Source: Marinicauda salina
GTDB taxonomy: Bacteria > Pseudomonadota > Alphaproteobacteria > Caulobacterales > Maricaulaceae
DNA length: 64,000 nucleotides
NCBI RefSeq assembly: GCF_003122085.1
Contig: NZ_QEXV01000007.1
Coordinates: 62,001 to 126,000, forward strand
Reading direction: 5' to 3'
Under the pieces are notes generated by a model. It was given only the letters and a program-made list of their open reading frames with translations. It was not told the DNA's origin and searched no databases. A program made the translations under genes and the position numbers. Below are positions 49,953 through 60,915 of the stretch, in pieces; the first letter of the stretch is position 1, and the number at the start of each line of letters is the position of its first letter.

Positions 49953-51197
49953 ATGCTTCTCGCCGACATGTGCCGGCGCGTGATCCGCAAGGGAACGCTC
50001 ACGCTGATCGACGCCCGAGGTCGCACGCACGAGATCGGCGGCGCCGACGACGGTCCCCGGGTCACGGTGCGGATACATGACGCCGCCTGGCATCGGCGTC
50101 TCCTGCTCAATCCGCAGCTCGCCCTCGGCGAGGCCTATATGGACGGCGCGCTGACGGTCGAGAACGGCGACATCGCCGATCTGCTCGAGCTCGTCATGCG
50201 CAATGTCGCCCATCTCGGCGATCACTGGGTGTTCGCGCTCGCCGAGCGCTGGCGTTACCTCACCCGCGGCTTCGCCCAGCGCAACAACGCCCGACGCGCG
50301 CGCCGCAACGTCGCCCATCACTACGACCTGTCCGACGAGCTCTATGACCGGTTTCTCGACGCCGACCGCTTCTATTCCTGCGCCTATTTCGAACCGGGCT
50401 GCGACGACCTCGAGCGCGCCCAGGCCGCCAAGGCCCGCCATCTCGCGGCCAAGCTGAAGCTGCAGCCCGGCTGTCGGGTGCTCGACATCGGATCGGGCTG
50501 GGGCAGTCTCGGCGTGCATCTCGCCCGGCTAGGGGCGGATCGGGTCGAAGGCGTGACCCTGTCGACCGAGCAGCACAAGTACGCGCGCGACTGGGTCGCG
50601 CGCGAAGGCCTCTCCGACCGCGTCGAGTTCCGGCTGCAGGATTATCGCGACGCCCACGGGCCCTATGACCGCATCGTCTCGGTGGGCATGTTCGAGCATG
50701 TCGGCGTCGGCCACTACCGCGAGTATTTCGAGAAGGTGCGCGACCTGCTCGCCGACGACGGCGTGGCGGTGATCCATTCGATCGGGCGTTTCGGACCCGG
50801 CGCGGCGACCAATCCATGGATCGCGAAATACATCTTCCCAGGCGGCTATCTGCCGGCGCTGTCCGAGGTGATCCCCGTGATCGAGCGCACCGGGCTGCTG
50901 GTCGCCGACGTCGAGATCCTGCGACTGCACTACGCCGAGACGCTGCGCCACTGGCGCGCGCGCTTTCACGAGCGCTGGGACGAGGTCGCCGACCTCTATG
51001 ACGAGCGCTTCTGCCGCATATGGGACTTCTATCTCGCCGGCTCCGAGATGAGCTTTCGCCACGGCGGCAACATGGTCTTCCAGATCCAGCTCGCGAAGCG
51101 TCAGGACGCCCTGCCGCTCACGCGCGACTACATCACCGACTGGGAGCGCGAGCAGCCGCTGGCGGGCGCGGCGGACACCAAGGTCGCCGCGGAATAG
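49953..51197 (+). CDS. cfa: Cyclopropane-fatty-acyl-phospholipid synthase family methyltransferase
   Basis: A 414-residue SAM-dependent enzyme. An N-terminal lipid-binding region (LGEAYMDGALTVENGDIADLLE) precedes HYDLSDELYDRFLDADRFYSCAYFE, the SAM loop LDIGSGWGSLGVHLAR, and YDRIVSVGMFEHVG. It methylates unsaturated acyl chains of membrane phospholipids. The start at 49953 has GGGAGG at 6 nt; ATG 49947 touches the ribosome site and GTG 49935 lies before it. Upstream, TTAACAAGGCGTAAA (49874-49888) weakly resembles a CtrA site. Confidence 0.92.
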   Translation: MLLADMCRRVIRKGTLTLIDARGRTHEIGGADDGPRVTVRIHDAAWHRRLLLNPQLALGEAYMDGALTVENGDIADLLELVMRNVAHLGDHWVFALAERWRYLTRGFAQRNNARRARRNVAHHYDLSDELYDRFLDADRFYSCAYFEPGCDDLERAQAAKARHLAAKLKLQPGCRVLDIGSGWGSLGVHLARLGADRVEGVTLSTEQHKYARDWVAREGLSDRVEFRLQDYRDAHGPYDRIVSVGMFEHVGVGHYREYFEKVRDLLADDGVAVIHSIGRFGPGAATNPWIAKYIFPGGYLPALSEVIPVIERTGLLVADVEILRLHYAETLRHWRARFHERWDEVADLYDERFCRIWDFYLAGSEMSFRHGGNMVFQIQLAKRQDALPLTRDYITDWEREQPLAGAADTKVAAE

Positions 51198-51243
51198 GCC
51201 GCGCCCCGGTGACGCCGGTCGCCGCGGCGGCTATGAAGCCGGC

Positions 51244-51696
51244 ATGACCGAAGACGCGCCTGTCCCCGACGCCGGAAGCTGGAGCGGAGCCGTCCATCGT
51301 CTGCCGGTGCGCGTGTATTACGAGGACACCGACTTCACCGGCGTCGTCTACTACGCCAACTACCTGAAATTTCTGGAGCGCGGCCGCACCGACGCGCTGC
51401 GTTCGGCCGGCGTGTCGCACGCCGAGCTGCTCGGGCTCGATCCGCCGCTCGGCTTCGCAGTGCGAAAGATCACCGTGACCTACGCCGCGCCTGCGCGCAT
51501 CGACGATGCGCTGGTCGTGGAGACGCGCTTCGGCGCGGCCAAGGGCGCGCGCCTGGCGATCGCCCAGCGCGTGGTCCGGGGCGACGAACTCGTCGTCGAG
51601 GCGGAGGTCGAAGCCGCCTGCATCGATCTCGACGGCCGGCCGCGTCGCCTGCCGGGCTTCGTCGCCGAGCGGCTGGCGGCCTTCATCGCACCGTAA
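51244..51696 (+). CDS. ybgC: Tol-Pal-associated acyl-CoA thioesterase
   Basis: A 150-residue hot-dog-fold thioesterase; RVYYEDTDFTGVVYYANYLKFLERGRTD is the YbgC signature, with the catalytic Asp in EDTD. It opens the tol-pal cluster, 138 bp before tolQ. Its acyl-CoA hydrolysis is thought to serve phospholipid metabolism at the envelope. Confidence 0.95.
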   Translation: MTEDAPVPDAGSWSGAVHRLPVRVYYEDTDFTGVVYYANYLKFLERGRTDALRSAGVSHAELLGLDPPLGFAVRKITVTYAAPARIDDALVVETRFGAAKGARLAIAQRVVRGDELVVEAEVEAACIDLDGRPRRLPGFVAERLAAFIAP

Positions 51697-51834
51697 CCCG
51701 CGATCCTTCAAATCGCCCCATTCGCGAGGCAAGCGGTTTGCATGGCCGGGCCTTGGCGGACAGGGCGCGGGCCGTTAAGCCTGCGTCCGGAGTTCGGGGC
51801 GCGGGCGCGCCCGAGGGGAGCGGAGAGAACCGAT

Positions 51835-52488
51835 ATGGAAAGCGTCGCCGTCGACCTGGCCCAGCCGGCCCAGGAGCTCAGCGTCTTCTACCTGTTCATG
51901 CGGGCCGACATCGTGGTGAAGGCCGCGATGGGCATTCTGGCCTTCATGTCCATCTGGTCCTGGGCGATCGCCATCGAGAAGGCGCTGCAGCTGCGCGGCG
52001 TGCACGCCAAGGCGCGCCAGTTCGAAGCCGATTTCTGGTCCGGGACCAGCATCGACAAGATGGGCGACCGCTATGCGCGCCATCCGCGCGACCCGTTCGG
52101 CCGGGTGCTCGCCGCCGCGCTCCGGGACTGGGACGGCTACGCCGTGGCCAAGGCCGCCGGCGCGGAGGCCAACCGGGAGCTGACCAAGCTCGAGAGCGGG
52201 CTTGGCGTGCTCGCCATCATCGGTTCGGCCGCGCCTTTCATCGGCCTTTTCGGCACGGTGTGGGGCATCATGAACTCCTTCCGCTCCATCGCGGCGAGCC
52301 AGAACACCAATCTCGCCGTCGTCGCGCCGGGCATCGCGGAAGCGCTGTTCGCCACCGCGCTGGGCCTGCTGGCCGCGATCCCGGCGGTGATCTTCTTCAA
52401 CGCCCTGTCGTCCAACCTGTCGAAATACGCCGCCAAGCTCGAGGGCTTCGTCGACGAGCTCTCCGCGCTCGCGAGCAAGGAGGGCTGA
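51835..52488 (+). CDS. tolQ: Tol-Pal inner-membrane motor protein TolQ
   Basis: A 217-residue ExbB/TolQ-family protein with three membrane helices (about 23-43, 125-150, 165-190). The second and third carry AAPFIGLFGTVWGIMNSF and AEALFATALGLLAAIPAVIFFN, the proton-path and motor motifs. With TolR it energises TolA. Start at 51835; in-frame upstream ATG at 51742 would add a poor extension. tolR follows after 4 bp. Confidence 0.96.
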   Translation: MESVAVDLAQPAQELSVFYLFMRADIVVKAAMGILAFMSIWSWAIAIEKALQLRGVHAKARQFEADFWSGTSIDKMGDRYARHPRDPFGRVLAAALRDWDGYAVAKAAGAEANRELTKLESGLGVLAIIGSAAPFIGLFGTVWGIMNSFRSIAASQNTNLAVVAPGIAEALFATALGLLAAIPAVIFFNALSSNLSKYAAKLEGFVDELSALASKEG

Positions 52489-52492
52489 GGCG

Positions 52493-52924
52493 ATGGCGGG
52501 CGGCATCGACAACGGCGCGAGCGGATCGCGCCGCGCCTGGAAGCCGAAGGCCGAGATCAACGTCACGCCCTTCGTGGACGTGATGCTGGTGCTGCTGATC
52601 GTGTTCATGGTGACCGCGCCGCTGCTGACCGTCGGCGTCGAGGTGGAGCTGCCCGACACCGAGGCCACCGCGCTGACCACCTCGGAGGAGCCGCTGACGC
52701 TGACCATCCGGGACGACGGCGCGATCTATCTCCAGGAAACGGAGATCGCCTACGAGGAGCTGGTGCCGCGCCTGCGCGCCATTGCGGGAACGGGCTCGGA
52801 CGCGCGCATCTATATCCGCGCCGACGAGGGCGCATCCTATGGCGACGTAATGCGGGTCATGGCCCGCGTGTCCTCGGCCGGCTACGGAAATCTCGGCCTC
52901 GTCACCGACCCGGACGAAGAGTAG
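52493..52924 (+). CDS. tolR: Tol-Pal inner-membrane protein TolR
   Basis: A 143-residue ExbD/TolR protein. The single helix has AEINVTPFVDVMLVLLIVFMVTAPLL with the essential Asp in PFVDVML, followed by a periplasmic domain. It is spaced by 4 bp from tolQ and 15 bp from tolA. Confidence 0.96.
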   Translation: MAGGIDNGASGSRRAWKPKAEINVTPFVDVMLVLLIVFMVTAPLLTVGVEVELPDTEATALTTSEEPLTLTIRDDGAIYLQETEIAYEELVPRLRAIAGTGSDARIYIRADEGASYGDVMRVMARVSSAGYGNLGLVTDPDEE

Positions 52925-52939
52925 GAGGGCGGCCCGCCG

Positions 52940-53770
52940 ATGCGCGCGGTTCTCGGATTCCTGCTCTCCGCGGCGCTTCACGTCGGGCTGCTCGCCTCGG
53001 CGTACATCTACTTTCCCCACGCCGCCGCGCGCTTCCGCGACCAGGTGATCGTGCCCGTCGATCTCGTCGAGCTGGGTCCGGAGACCAATGTCCGCGCCGC
53101 GCGTCCGGAGCCGGAACCGGAGCCCGAGGAGGAAGAGGAGCCGGAGCCCGAACCCGAGCCGGAGCCCGAACCCGAACCCGAGCCTGAACCTGAGCCCGAG
53201 CCGGAACCGGAACCGATTCCGCCCGAACCCGAGGAGGAGCCCGAGCCCGAACCGGAGCCCGAACCGGTCGAGGAGGAGCCTGAGCCTGAGCCCGAGCCCG
53301 AACCCGAGCCGGAGCCCGAGCCCGAGCCCGTCGAGGAAGAGCCGCAGGGCCTGGACCTCGACCAGCTGTCCTCGCTGGTCGACCGCGCCCGCGAAGAATC
53401 CGCGTCGCGGCCGAGCGAGGTCGAGGAAGGCGAGGCGCGCCGCGGCGCCGGGGCGGGCACGGACATGACCGCGACGATGAGCGACCTGTTCCGCTCGCAG
53501 GCGGCGCGCTGCTGGCGCGAGCCCGCCGATGCGCCCGATCCGGAAGCGCTCAGCGTCAGCGTCGAGGTCCGCCTGCAGCGCAACGGCGAACTCGCCGAGC
53601 CGCCGCGCCTGCTCGACGAGGCGCGCATCCGCGGGTCGTCCAATCGCTATCTGCGCATCGCCGGCGAGCGCGCCCTGCGCGCCGTCATCGAGTGCGCGCC
53701 CTATTCCATGCCGCCGGAACACTATTCGGAATGGCGCCGCATAACCGTCAACTTCACGCCGAGTATGTAG
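52940..53770 (+). CDS. tolA: TolA-like protein with Glu-Pro-rich periplasmic linker
   Basis: A 276-residue protein: one N-terminal helix (about 5-25) with the SALHVGLL motif found in TolA and TonB, a 76-residue linker (56-131) made almost entirely of Glu and Pro, and a C-terminal TonB/TolA-like domain ([26 protein letters not shown]...[11 protein letters not shown]). It spans the periplasm between TolQR and Pal/TolB. The usual TolA linker is a long Ala/Lys/Glu helix; here it is a TonB-like rigid Pro-rich rod, so it could also be viewed as a TonB-type variant, but position fixes it as tolA. Confidence 0.92.
   Translation: MRAVLGFLLSAALHVGLLASAYIYFPHAAARFRDQVIVPVDLVELGPETNVRAARPEPEPEPEEEEEPEPEPEPEPEPEPEPEPEPEPEPEPIPPEPEEEPEPEPEPEPVEEEPEPEPEPEPEPEPEPEPVEEEPQGLDLDQLSSLVDRAREESASRPSEVEEGEARRGAGAGTDMTATMSDLFRSQAARCWREPADAPDPEALSVSVEVRLQRNGELAEPPRLLDEARIRGSSNRYLRIAGERALRAVIECAPYSMPPEHYSEWRRITVNFTPSM
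53105..53332 (+). repeat. Glu-Pro codon repeat inside tolA
   Basis: Low-complexity tract of mixed GAG/GAA and CCC/CCG codons encoding about 76 residues of Glu-Pro dipeptides. The codons are varied synonymously, which argues for selection on the protein rather than recent slippage, yet the tract is a place where length can change. Confidence 0.9.
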
Positions 53771-53810
53771 CCTCGCCGGTCCGACCGCCCGTGAAAGGAG
53801 CGAGCCCGAT

Positions 53811-55148
53811 ATGAGCCTCTTCGCCCGCATCTTCGCCGTCCTCGCGGCTGTCGTCGCATTGAGCGGCGCGGCCTCCGCCCAGCTCGTCGTCGACGTCACC
53901 GAGGGTCATCTCGACCCGCTGCCGATCGCCATTCCCGAATTCGGCGGCGACGCCGAGGCCGCCGACGCGGCCGCCGACATCACCCGGGTCATCACCAACG
54001 ATCTCGAGACGTCGGGCCTGTTCGCTCCCGTCGATCCCGAGGCGTTCATCGAGGACATCGAGGACATCAATCTGCGCCCGCGCTTCGCCGACTGGCGCGT
54101 GATCGACGCCTCGGCGCTGCTGGTGGGCCGCGTCACGGTGGCCGAGGACGGCCGCCTGCTGGTGGCCTTCCGGCTCTGGGACACGGCGTCCGAGCAGCAG
54201 ATGCTGGGCCTGCAGTTCGTCTCGGTGCCGGAGAACTGGCGCCGCGTCGCCCACAAGGTCGCCGACGCGGTCTATGAACGGCTGACCGGCGAGGAGGGCT
54301 ATTTCGACACCCGCATCGTTTACGTCGCCGAGGGCGACGGGCCGAACGGCGAGCCGGTCCGCCGGCTGGCGATCATGGACCAGGACGGCGCCAATCCGTC
54401 CTATCTCACGGACCGCTCCTACATGGCGCTGCTGCCGAACTATTCCCCCTCGGCCCAGCAGATCACCTATGTCTCCTTCCGCGACGTCCAGGCGACGAGC
54501 TATCTCTACGATCTCGAGACCGGCCGCCAGGAAGCGCTGTTCGACATGGGCCCGGCGCGGATGGACGGCGGGCAGTCGCTGTCGGCGCGCTTCCATCCCA
54601 ACGGCCGCGAACTCGTCGTCTCGGCCCAGCGGCGCGGCGACCACGACATCTTCCGTTACGACACGCGCTCGCGCACGCTGCGCCAGCTGACCAACCACCC
54701 CGCCGACGATGTCGAGCCCTCCTACTCGCCCGACGGCGAGCGCGTGGTGTTCTCGTCCTCGCGCGGCGGCGAGTCCCAGCTCTACATCATGAACGCCGAC
54801 GGCACCGAGCCGACGCGGATCAGTTTCGGCGAAGGCCGCTACACCACGCCGGTCTGGTCGCCGCGCGGCGATCTCATCGCCTTCACCAAGCAGCTCGGCG
54901 GCGAATTCAAGCTGGGCGTGATCCGCGCCGACGGCTCCGGCGACGAGCGCATTCTCTATGAAGGCTACTTCGTTGACACGCCGGCCTGGTCGCCGAACGG
55001 GCGGGTTCTCCTGTTCACGCGCGGCGATCCGGCCCGCGACGGCACCCAGTACTCGATCTGGAGCATCGACCTGGCCGGGTTCAATCTCCGGCGTCTGCCC
55101 ACGCAGGGGGAAGCGTCCGATCCGGCCTGGTCGCCCTTGATCGACTGA
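53811..55148 (+). CDS. tolB: Tol-Pal periplasmic translocation protein TolB
   Basis: A 445-residue protein with a signal peptide (ends SGAASAQ, about residue 24), the N-terminal TolB domain and the six-bladed beta-propeller with repeated DYSP/NPDG-type motifs (PDGERVVFSSSRGGESQLYIMN, SPRGDLIAFTKQLGGEFKLGV). It binds Pal. The gene lies 40 bp after tolA. Confidence 0.96.
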   Translation: MSLFARIFAVLAAVVALSGAASAQLVVDVTEGHLDPLPIAIPEFGGDAEAADAAADITRVITNDLETSGLFAPVDPEAFIEDIEDINLRPRFADWRVIDASALLVGRVTVAEDGRLLVAFRLWDTASEQQMLGLQFVSVPENWRRVAHKVADAVYERLTGEEGYFDTRIVYVAEGDGPNGEPVRRLAIMDQDGANPSYLTDRSYMALLPNYSPSAQQITYVSFRDVQATSYLYDLETGRQEALFDMGPARMDGGQSLSARFHPNGRELVVSAQRRGDHDIFRYDTRSRTLRQLTNHPADDVEPSYSPDGERVVFSSSRGGESQLYIMNADGTEPTRISFGEGRYTTPVWSPRGDLIAFTKQLGGEFKLGVIRADGSGDERILYEGYFVDTPAWSPNGRVLLFTRGDPARDGTQYSIWSIDLAGFNLRRLPTQGEASDPAWSPLID

Positions 55149-55274
55149 CCCTTCGGAGTCTAGGCTCGTTAAGCCCGCGGAAAAATGAGGGGTGTATCGC
55201 GGGCCAATCTACTGATGTAATAGACCGCCGCCCGGCGGATTCGCGCCCGGGTCATACGGAGGGACGTCGTCGCC

Positions 55275-55790
55275 ATGAAATTCGCCGTTTACGCCGCAAT
55301 CGCCGCGCTCGGCCTGGTCGCCGCCGCGTGCGCCACGCAGCCGGAGCCGGCTCCCGAGCCCGCGCCGGAGCCTGTCACGCAACCCGAACCCGAACCCACC
55401 GAACCCGCGGGCCCGACCCCGGGCTCGGCCGAGGACTTCGAGGCCACCGCTGGGGACCGTGTCTTCTACGGTTTCGATCGCTACGACCTGACGCCTGAAG
55501 CGCGCGAGACGCTGCGCCGCCAGGCCGCCTGGCTCGCGAGCTATCCCGGTGTCCGCATCCTGATCGCCGGCAACGCCGACGAGCGCGGCACCCGGGAGTA
55601 CAACCTGGCGCTCGGCGCGCGCCGCGCCAACGCCGCGCGCGACTACCTGGTCAGCCAGGGCGTGGATCCGTCGCGCATCTCGACGGTCTCCTACGGCAAG
55701 GAGCGCCCGGTCTGCACCGAGTCCACCGAGCGGTGCTGGGCGCTGAACCGGAACGCGACCACCGTCATCACGGACGGCGCGACCTCCTAG
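55275..55790 (+). CDS. pal: Peptidoglycan-associated lipoprotein Pal
   Basis: A 171-residue lipoprotein: lipobox VAAAC (Cys19), short Pro/Glu linker (about 22-45), then an OmpA-like peptidoglycan-binding domain with VFYGFDRYDLTPEAR, GNADERGTREYNLALGARRANAARDYL and a typical ISTVSYGKERP. It anchors the outer membrane to the wall and binds TolB. A 126-bp gap before it suggests its own promoter. Confidence 0.96.
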   Translation: MKFAVYAAIAALGLVAAACATQPEPAPEPAPEPVTQPEPEPTEPAGPTPGSAEDFEATAGDRVFYGFDRYDLTPEARETLRRQAAWLASYPGVRILIAGNADERGTREYNLALGARRANAARDYLVSQGVDPSRISTVSYGKERPVCTESTERCWALNRNATTVITDGATS

Positions 55791-55933
55791 GACCCGCTCC
55801 GCCGTGCCGATCTAGCGCGCCCGCCGGCGGATTCCGCCGTGCGGGCGCGTTCGTTCCGGTCGCCGCATTTTCGCCCATCCGCGCGGGCAAGGTCCGCGCG
55901 CATTCCGCATTCCAGCAGGGGTCACGCCGCGCC

Positions 55934-56869
55934 ATGCTCCGCTTCGCCGTTCTCATGCTTCTCACCGTCGTCATGACCGCGCCGGCCTCGGCGCAGTCAC
56001 GCCGCGAACTCGCCGCGCGGCTCGACCAGGTCGAGGCGCGCCTGGCGGAGATGGAGGAAAGCTTCCTCGCCGGCGACCCGGTCGCGGAGACGCTGCTCAC
56101 CCGCGTCGACGCGCTCGAGCGCGAGCAGCGGGCGCTGACCGGCGAGCTGGAGCGGCTGAATTACGAAAACCGCCAGCTCCGCCAGGAGCTCGACCGGCTG
56201 GGCGTCGATGTCGATCGCCTGCTTTCGGGCGGCGCCGGCTCGGCGGGCGGGCCGGCTGCGCTGGAAGCGGGATCCGGGCAGGCCGAGACAGCGGCCGGCG
56301 AAACGGCGACCGGCGAGAGCGTCGCCGTGGTCGACCCCGACGATCCCTACGCCGCCGACCGCGCCGCGATCACCCGGCCGCTGCAGGCCCCGTCCGCGCG
56401 TTCGGGCGACGGAGGCGCCTCGCAGCCGGCCGCAGGCGCGACGGCGGGGACCGCAACCGGCGCCGCCTCGGCGCCGTCGGCGCTCGAGCCCGAAGAACTC
56501 TTCCGCCAGGGCCGCAGCCGTTTGCTCGACGGCGATTTCGGCGGCGCCCAGGAATCCTTCGCCGCGTTCACCGGGAACCACGCCGACCACGAGCTCGCCG
56601 ACGAAGCCTGGTACTGGCTCGGCGAGACGCACTTCGTGCTGGGCGAATTCCAGGACGCCGCGGATTCCTATCTCGCCTCGCTGCAGGCCGCCCGCCGCGG
56701 CGATCGCGCGCCCGATGCGTTGGTGCGCCTGGCCGCGTCGCTGGCGGCCATGGGCCAGACCGGCGAGGCGTGCAACGTGCTCGACAGCTTCGACGCCGAG
56801 TTCCCGAACGCCGACGCGGAGGCGCGGCGCAAGGCCGAACGCGAGGCCTCGCGCGCGGGCTGCGGCTGA
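55934..56869 (+). CDS. cpoB: Cell division coordinator CpoB (YbgF)
   Basis: A 311-residue periplasmic protein: signal peptide (to about residue 21), trimerising coiled coil (22-95, regular Leu/Glu heptads), a Gly/Ala-rich linker, and C-terminal tetratricopeptide repeats (about 195-305; LFRQGRSRLLDGDFGGAQESF, DEAWYWLGETHFVLGEFQDAADSY). CpoB couples Tol function to septal wall synthesis. The next gene, tilS, begins inside its 3' end. Confidence 0.95.
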   Translation: MLRFAVLMLLTVVMTAPASAQSRRELAARLDQVEARLAEMEESFLAGDPVAETLLTRVDALEREQRALTGELERLNYENRQLRQELDRLGVDVDRLLSGGAGSAGGPAALEAGSGQAETAAGETATGESVAVVDPDDPYAADRAAITRPLQAPSARSGDGGASQPAAGATAGTATGAASAPSALEPEELFRQGRSRLLDGDFGGAQESFAAFTGNHADHELADEAWYWLGETHFVLGEFQDAADSYLASLQAARRGDRAPDALVRLAASLAAMGQTGEACNVLDSFDAEFPNADAEARRKAEREASRAGCG

Positions 56870-58203
56870 GCCTCGATCCCGACCGCGTCCTTTCCGGCTG
56901 TGCGCGGCTGAGCCCGGACGGGCCGCTGGCGCTGGGCTTCTCCGGGGGCGGGGATTCCGCCGCGCTGCTTCACCTGCTGGCCGACCTCGCCGCGCGCGAC
57001 GCGCGCTCGCTTCATGCTCTTATCGTCGATCACGGTTTGCGGTCCGAAAGCGCCGGCGAGGCGGAGCGCGCCGCCGCGGCCGCAGAGGTCGCGGGCGCGA
57101 CCCCGCGCATTCTGCGCTGGGAGACCCCGCGACCCGGCCAGGCGGCCGCCCGCAGCGCGCGTCATCGCCTGCTCGCCAGCGCCTGCCGGGAGATCGGGGC
57201 GAACACGCTTTTCCTTGCCCATACGCTTGAGGACCGGGTCGAGACGCTGCGCATGCGCCTGGCGCGGCCCGGCGGCTGGCGCGGCTTCGCCAGCATGGCG
57301 CGTCTCGATCCGAGCCCGGCCTGGCCCGAGGGGCGCGGGCTGGCGCTGGCGCGTCCCCTGCTGGACGCCCGCCGCGCCGATCTGAGGGCCTTCCTGCGCG
57401 ATCGCGGCGCGGGCTGGATCGACGACCCCTCGAATGTCGACGCACGCTACGAGCGCGTGCGCTGGCGCGCCCGGCTGGACCCGGACGATGCGGCGAACCG
57501 GCGCCTGCTCGCGCTGAGCGACGCCGCGCTGAGGACCGACGCGGCGGTCCGGACCTGCGCGGCGGGCCTGATCGCCGACGGGGCCCGGTTCGAGGCCTGG
57601 GGCGGGGCGCGCCTCGATGCGGGCGTCTTCGCCCATGCCGACGAGGCCGTGGCGCTGCGGGCGATGGAGACGCTGGTGATGGCCATGTCCGGCGAGGCGG
57701 GCGGGCCGTCGCCGGAACAGACCGCCGCCATGCTGGATGCGCTCGCGAGCCGCCGGGGCCATGCCGCGGCGGGGGCGATGCTGACGTCGGAGGGCGTTCT
57801 CGGCCGGGATCCGGGCGCGGCGGCCGGCCGCGCCGACGGGACTCCGGGCGCGCCGGCGCTGCGGTTGTCGCCCGGCGAGACGGGCGTTTTCGACGGTCGC
57901 TTCGAGATCGTTGCGGGCGCCGACGCGGTCCTCATTCGCGCCGCCGGCGCGGACGGCGAGGCCTGGGATCGCCGCGCGCCAGCCCCGTTGCGGCCGGGCG
58001 GCGCATGCGTCGCGCCCGATTCCCGCCGCGATTCCGCGGCATCCTGTCTGGACATTGACGCGCGCGTCCGCTTTCTGGGGCCCGAGCGCTGCGCCCATCT
58101 CCTGCTTCGCAAGGCCGACCGGGCGTGTTTGGATGCCGATGGATGCGGCGATGCGACGCCGCGCACTGGCGAAGCCGGTGTTAACGCCCATATCGTAGGC
58201 TGA
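56770..58203 (+). CDS. tilS: tRNA(Ile)-lysidine synthase
   Basis: A PP-loop ATPase that modifies the wobble cytidine of tRNA-Ile(CAU). The P-loop GFSGGGDSAALLHLL and HTLEDRVETLRMRLARPGG are clear; the C-terminal domain is present. Start uncertain: between the end of cpoB and the P-loop there is no ATG, GTG or TTG in frame, so the start may be the GTG at 56770, giving a 100-bp overlap with cpoB (477 residues), or a non-standard codon near 56860. Position in tol-pal-tilS-ftsH is the usual alphaproteobacterial order. Confidence 0.9.
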   Translation: MQRARQLRRRVPERRRGGAAQGRTRGLARGLRLSLDPDRVLSGCARLSPDGPLALGFSGGGDSAALLHLLADLAARDARSLHALIVDHGLRSESAGEAERAAAAAEVAGATPRILRWETPRPGQAAARSARHRLLASACREIGANTLFLAHTLEDRVETLRMRLARPGGWRGFASMARLDPSPAWPEGRGLALARPLLDARRADLRAFLRDRGAGWIDDPSNVDARYERVRWRARLDPDDAANRRLLALSDAALRTDAAVRTCAAGLIADGARFEAWGGARLDAGVFAHADEAVALRAMETLVMAMSGEAGGPSPEQTAAMLDALASRRGHAAAGAMLTSEGVLGRDPGAAAGRADGTPGAPALRLSPGETGVFDGRFEIVAGADAVLIRAAGADGEAWDRRAPAPLRPGGACVAPDSRRDSAASCLDIDARVRFLGPERCAHLLLRKADRACLDADGCGDATPRTGEAGVNAHIVG

Positions 58204-58254
58204 ACCGATACGGAAACTCCGCGCCGATCTCGCCGGCGCCCGAAGGGAACAGGC

Positions 58255-60189
<1,935 letters not shown>

Positions 60190-60292
60190 GATTCGTCAGA
60201 CCGGCTTTTCATCACGCTTTCACGAGGGGCGCCGAGCGGGCGAATTGCGACCCGTTGCAGGGCGGGCCGCGCGGCCTTGAGGGGACGAAGTC

Positions 60293-60838
60293 ATGCGAGC
60301 CCGGTTGATGCCGAATGTGATGCAAGCCTTGGCGGTCGGGGCCTGGTTGACCGGGCCGGGGATGTCGGCCGCGGCCCAGGAAACCGGATCCCGGGCGTTG
60401 CCCGAGGAGATGGTGAGCTTCTTCACCGGCGCATGGTCCGGCGCCGGCGCGTTCGCGGATGGACGTCCCATCGAGGCCGATCTTGAAATCGAATCCGTGC
60501 TCGACGGCCGGTTTCTCCGCTACCGCCACTCCACCCGCGATCCGCTGACGTGGGACGGTTTGTGGATCTGGGGCGTGGATCCGGCCAGCGGCGATTTCAT
60601 CGCCAACGTCTTCGACAACCGCGGCCTCGCCCGTGAATTCGAGTCCGCAGGCTGGCGGGACGACCGTCTCGTCCTGGTGACGACGTACCACTCGGCGTCG
60701 GCGGATGCGCGCACCTTCGAGCGCTTCACCTATGAGAAGACGTCGCAGGACAGCTTCCGCATGACCTTCGAACGCAGCCGGGACGGTATCGAATGGCGGC
60801 TGGGCGATTATCTCGATTTCGAGCGGCGGGAAGACTGA
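60293..60838 (+). CDS. DUF1579-like secreted protein
   Basis: A 181-residue exported protein (signal to about residue 29). The rest reads like the lipocalin-like DUF1579 family: FFTGAWSGAG near the start, RFLRYRHSTRDP, WIWGVDPASGDFIANVFDNRG, and RFTYEKTSQDSFRMTFERSRDGIEW at the end. Function unknown. GAGGGG ribosome site upstream. It begins a group inserted between ftsH and folP. Confidence 0.7.
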   Translation: MRARLMPNVMQALAVGAWLTGPGMSAAAQETGSRALPEEMVSFFTGAWSGAGAFADGRPIEADLEIESVLDGRFLRYRHSTRDPLTWDGLWIWGVDPASGDFIANVFDNRGLAREFESAGWRDDRLVLVTTYHSASADARTFERFTYEKTSQDSFRMTFERSRDGIEWRLGDYLDFERRED

Positions 60839-60915
60839 GCGGCGCTTGTTGCTCCTGACTTGCGCGCCCCGCCGGCGAGCGTGTGAACTGAGCGTCTTCG
60901 CAACGGAGGCGCTCC

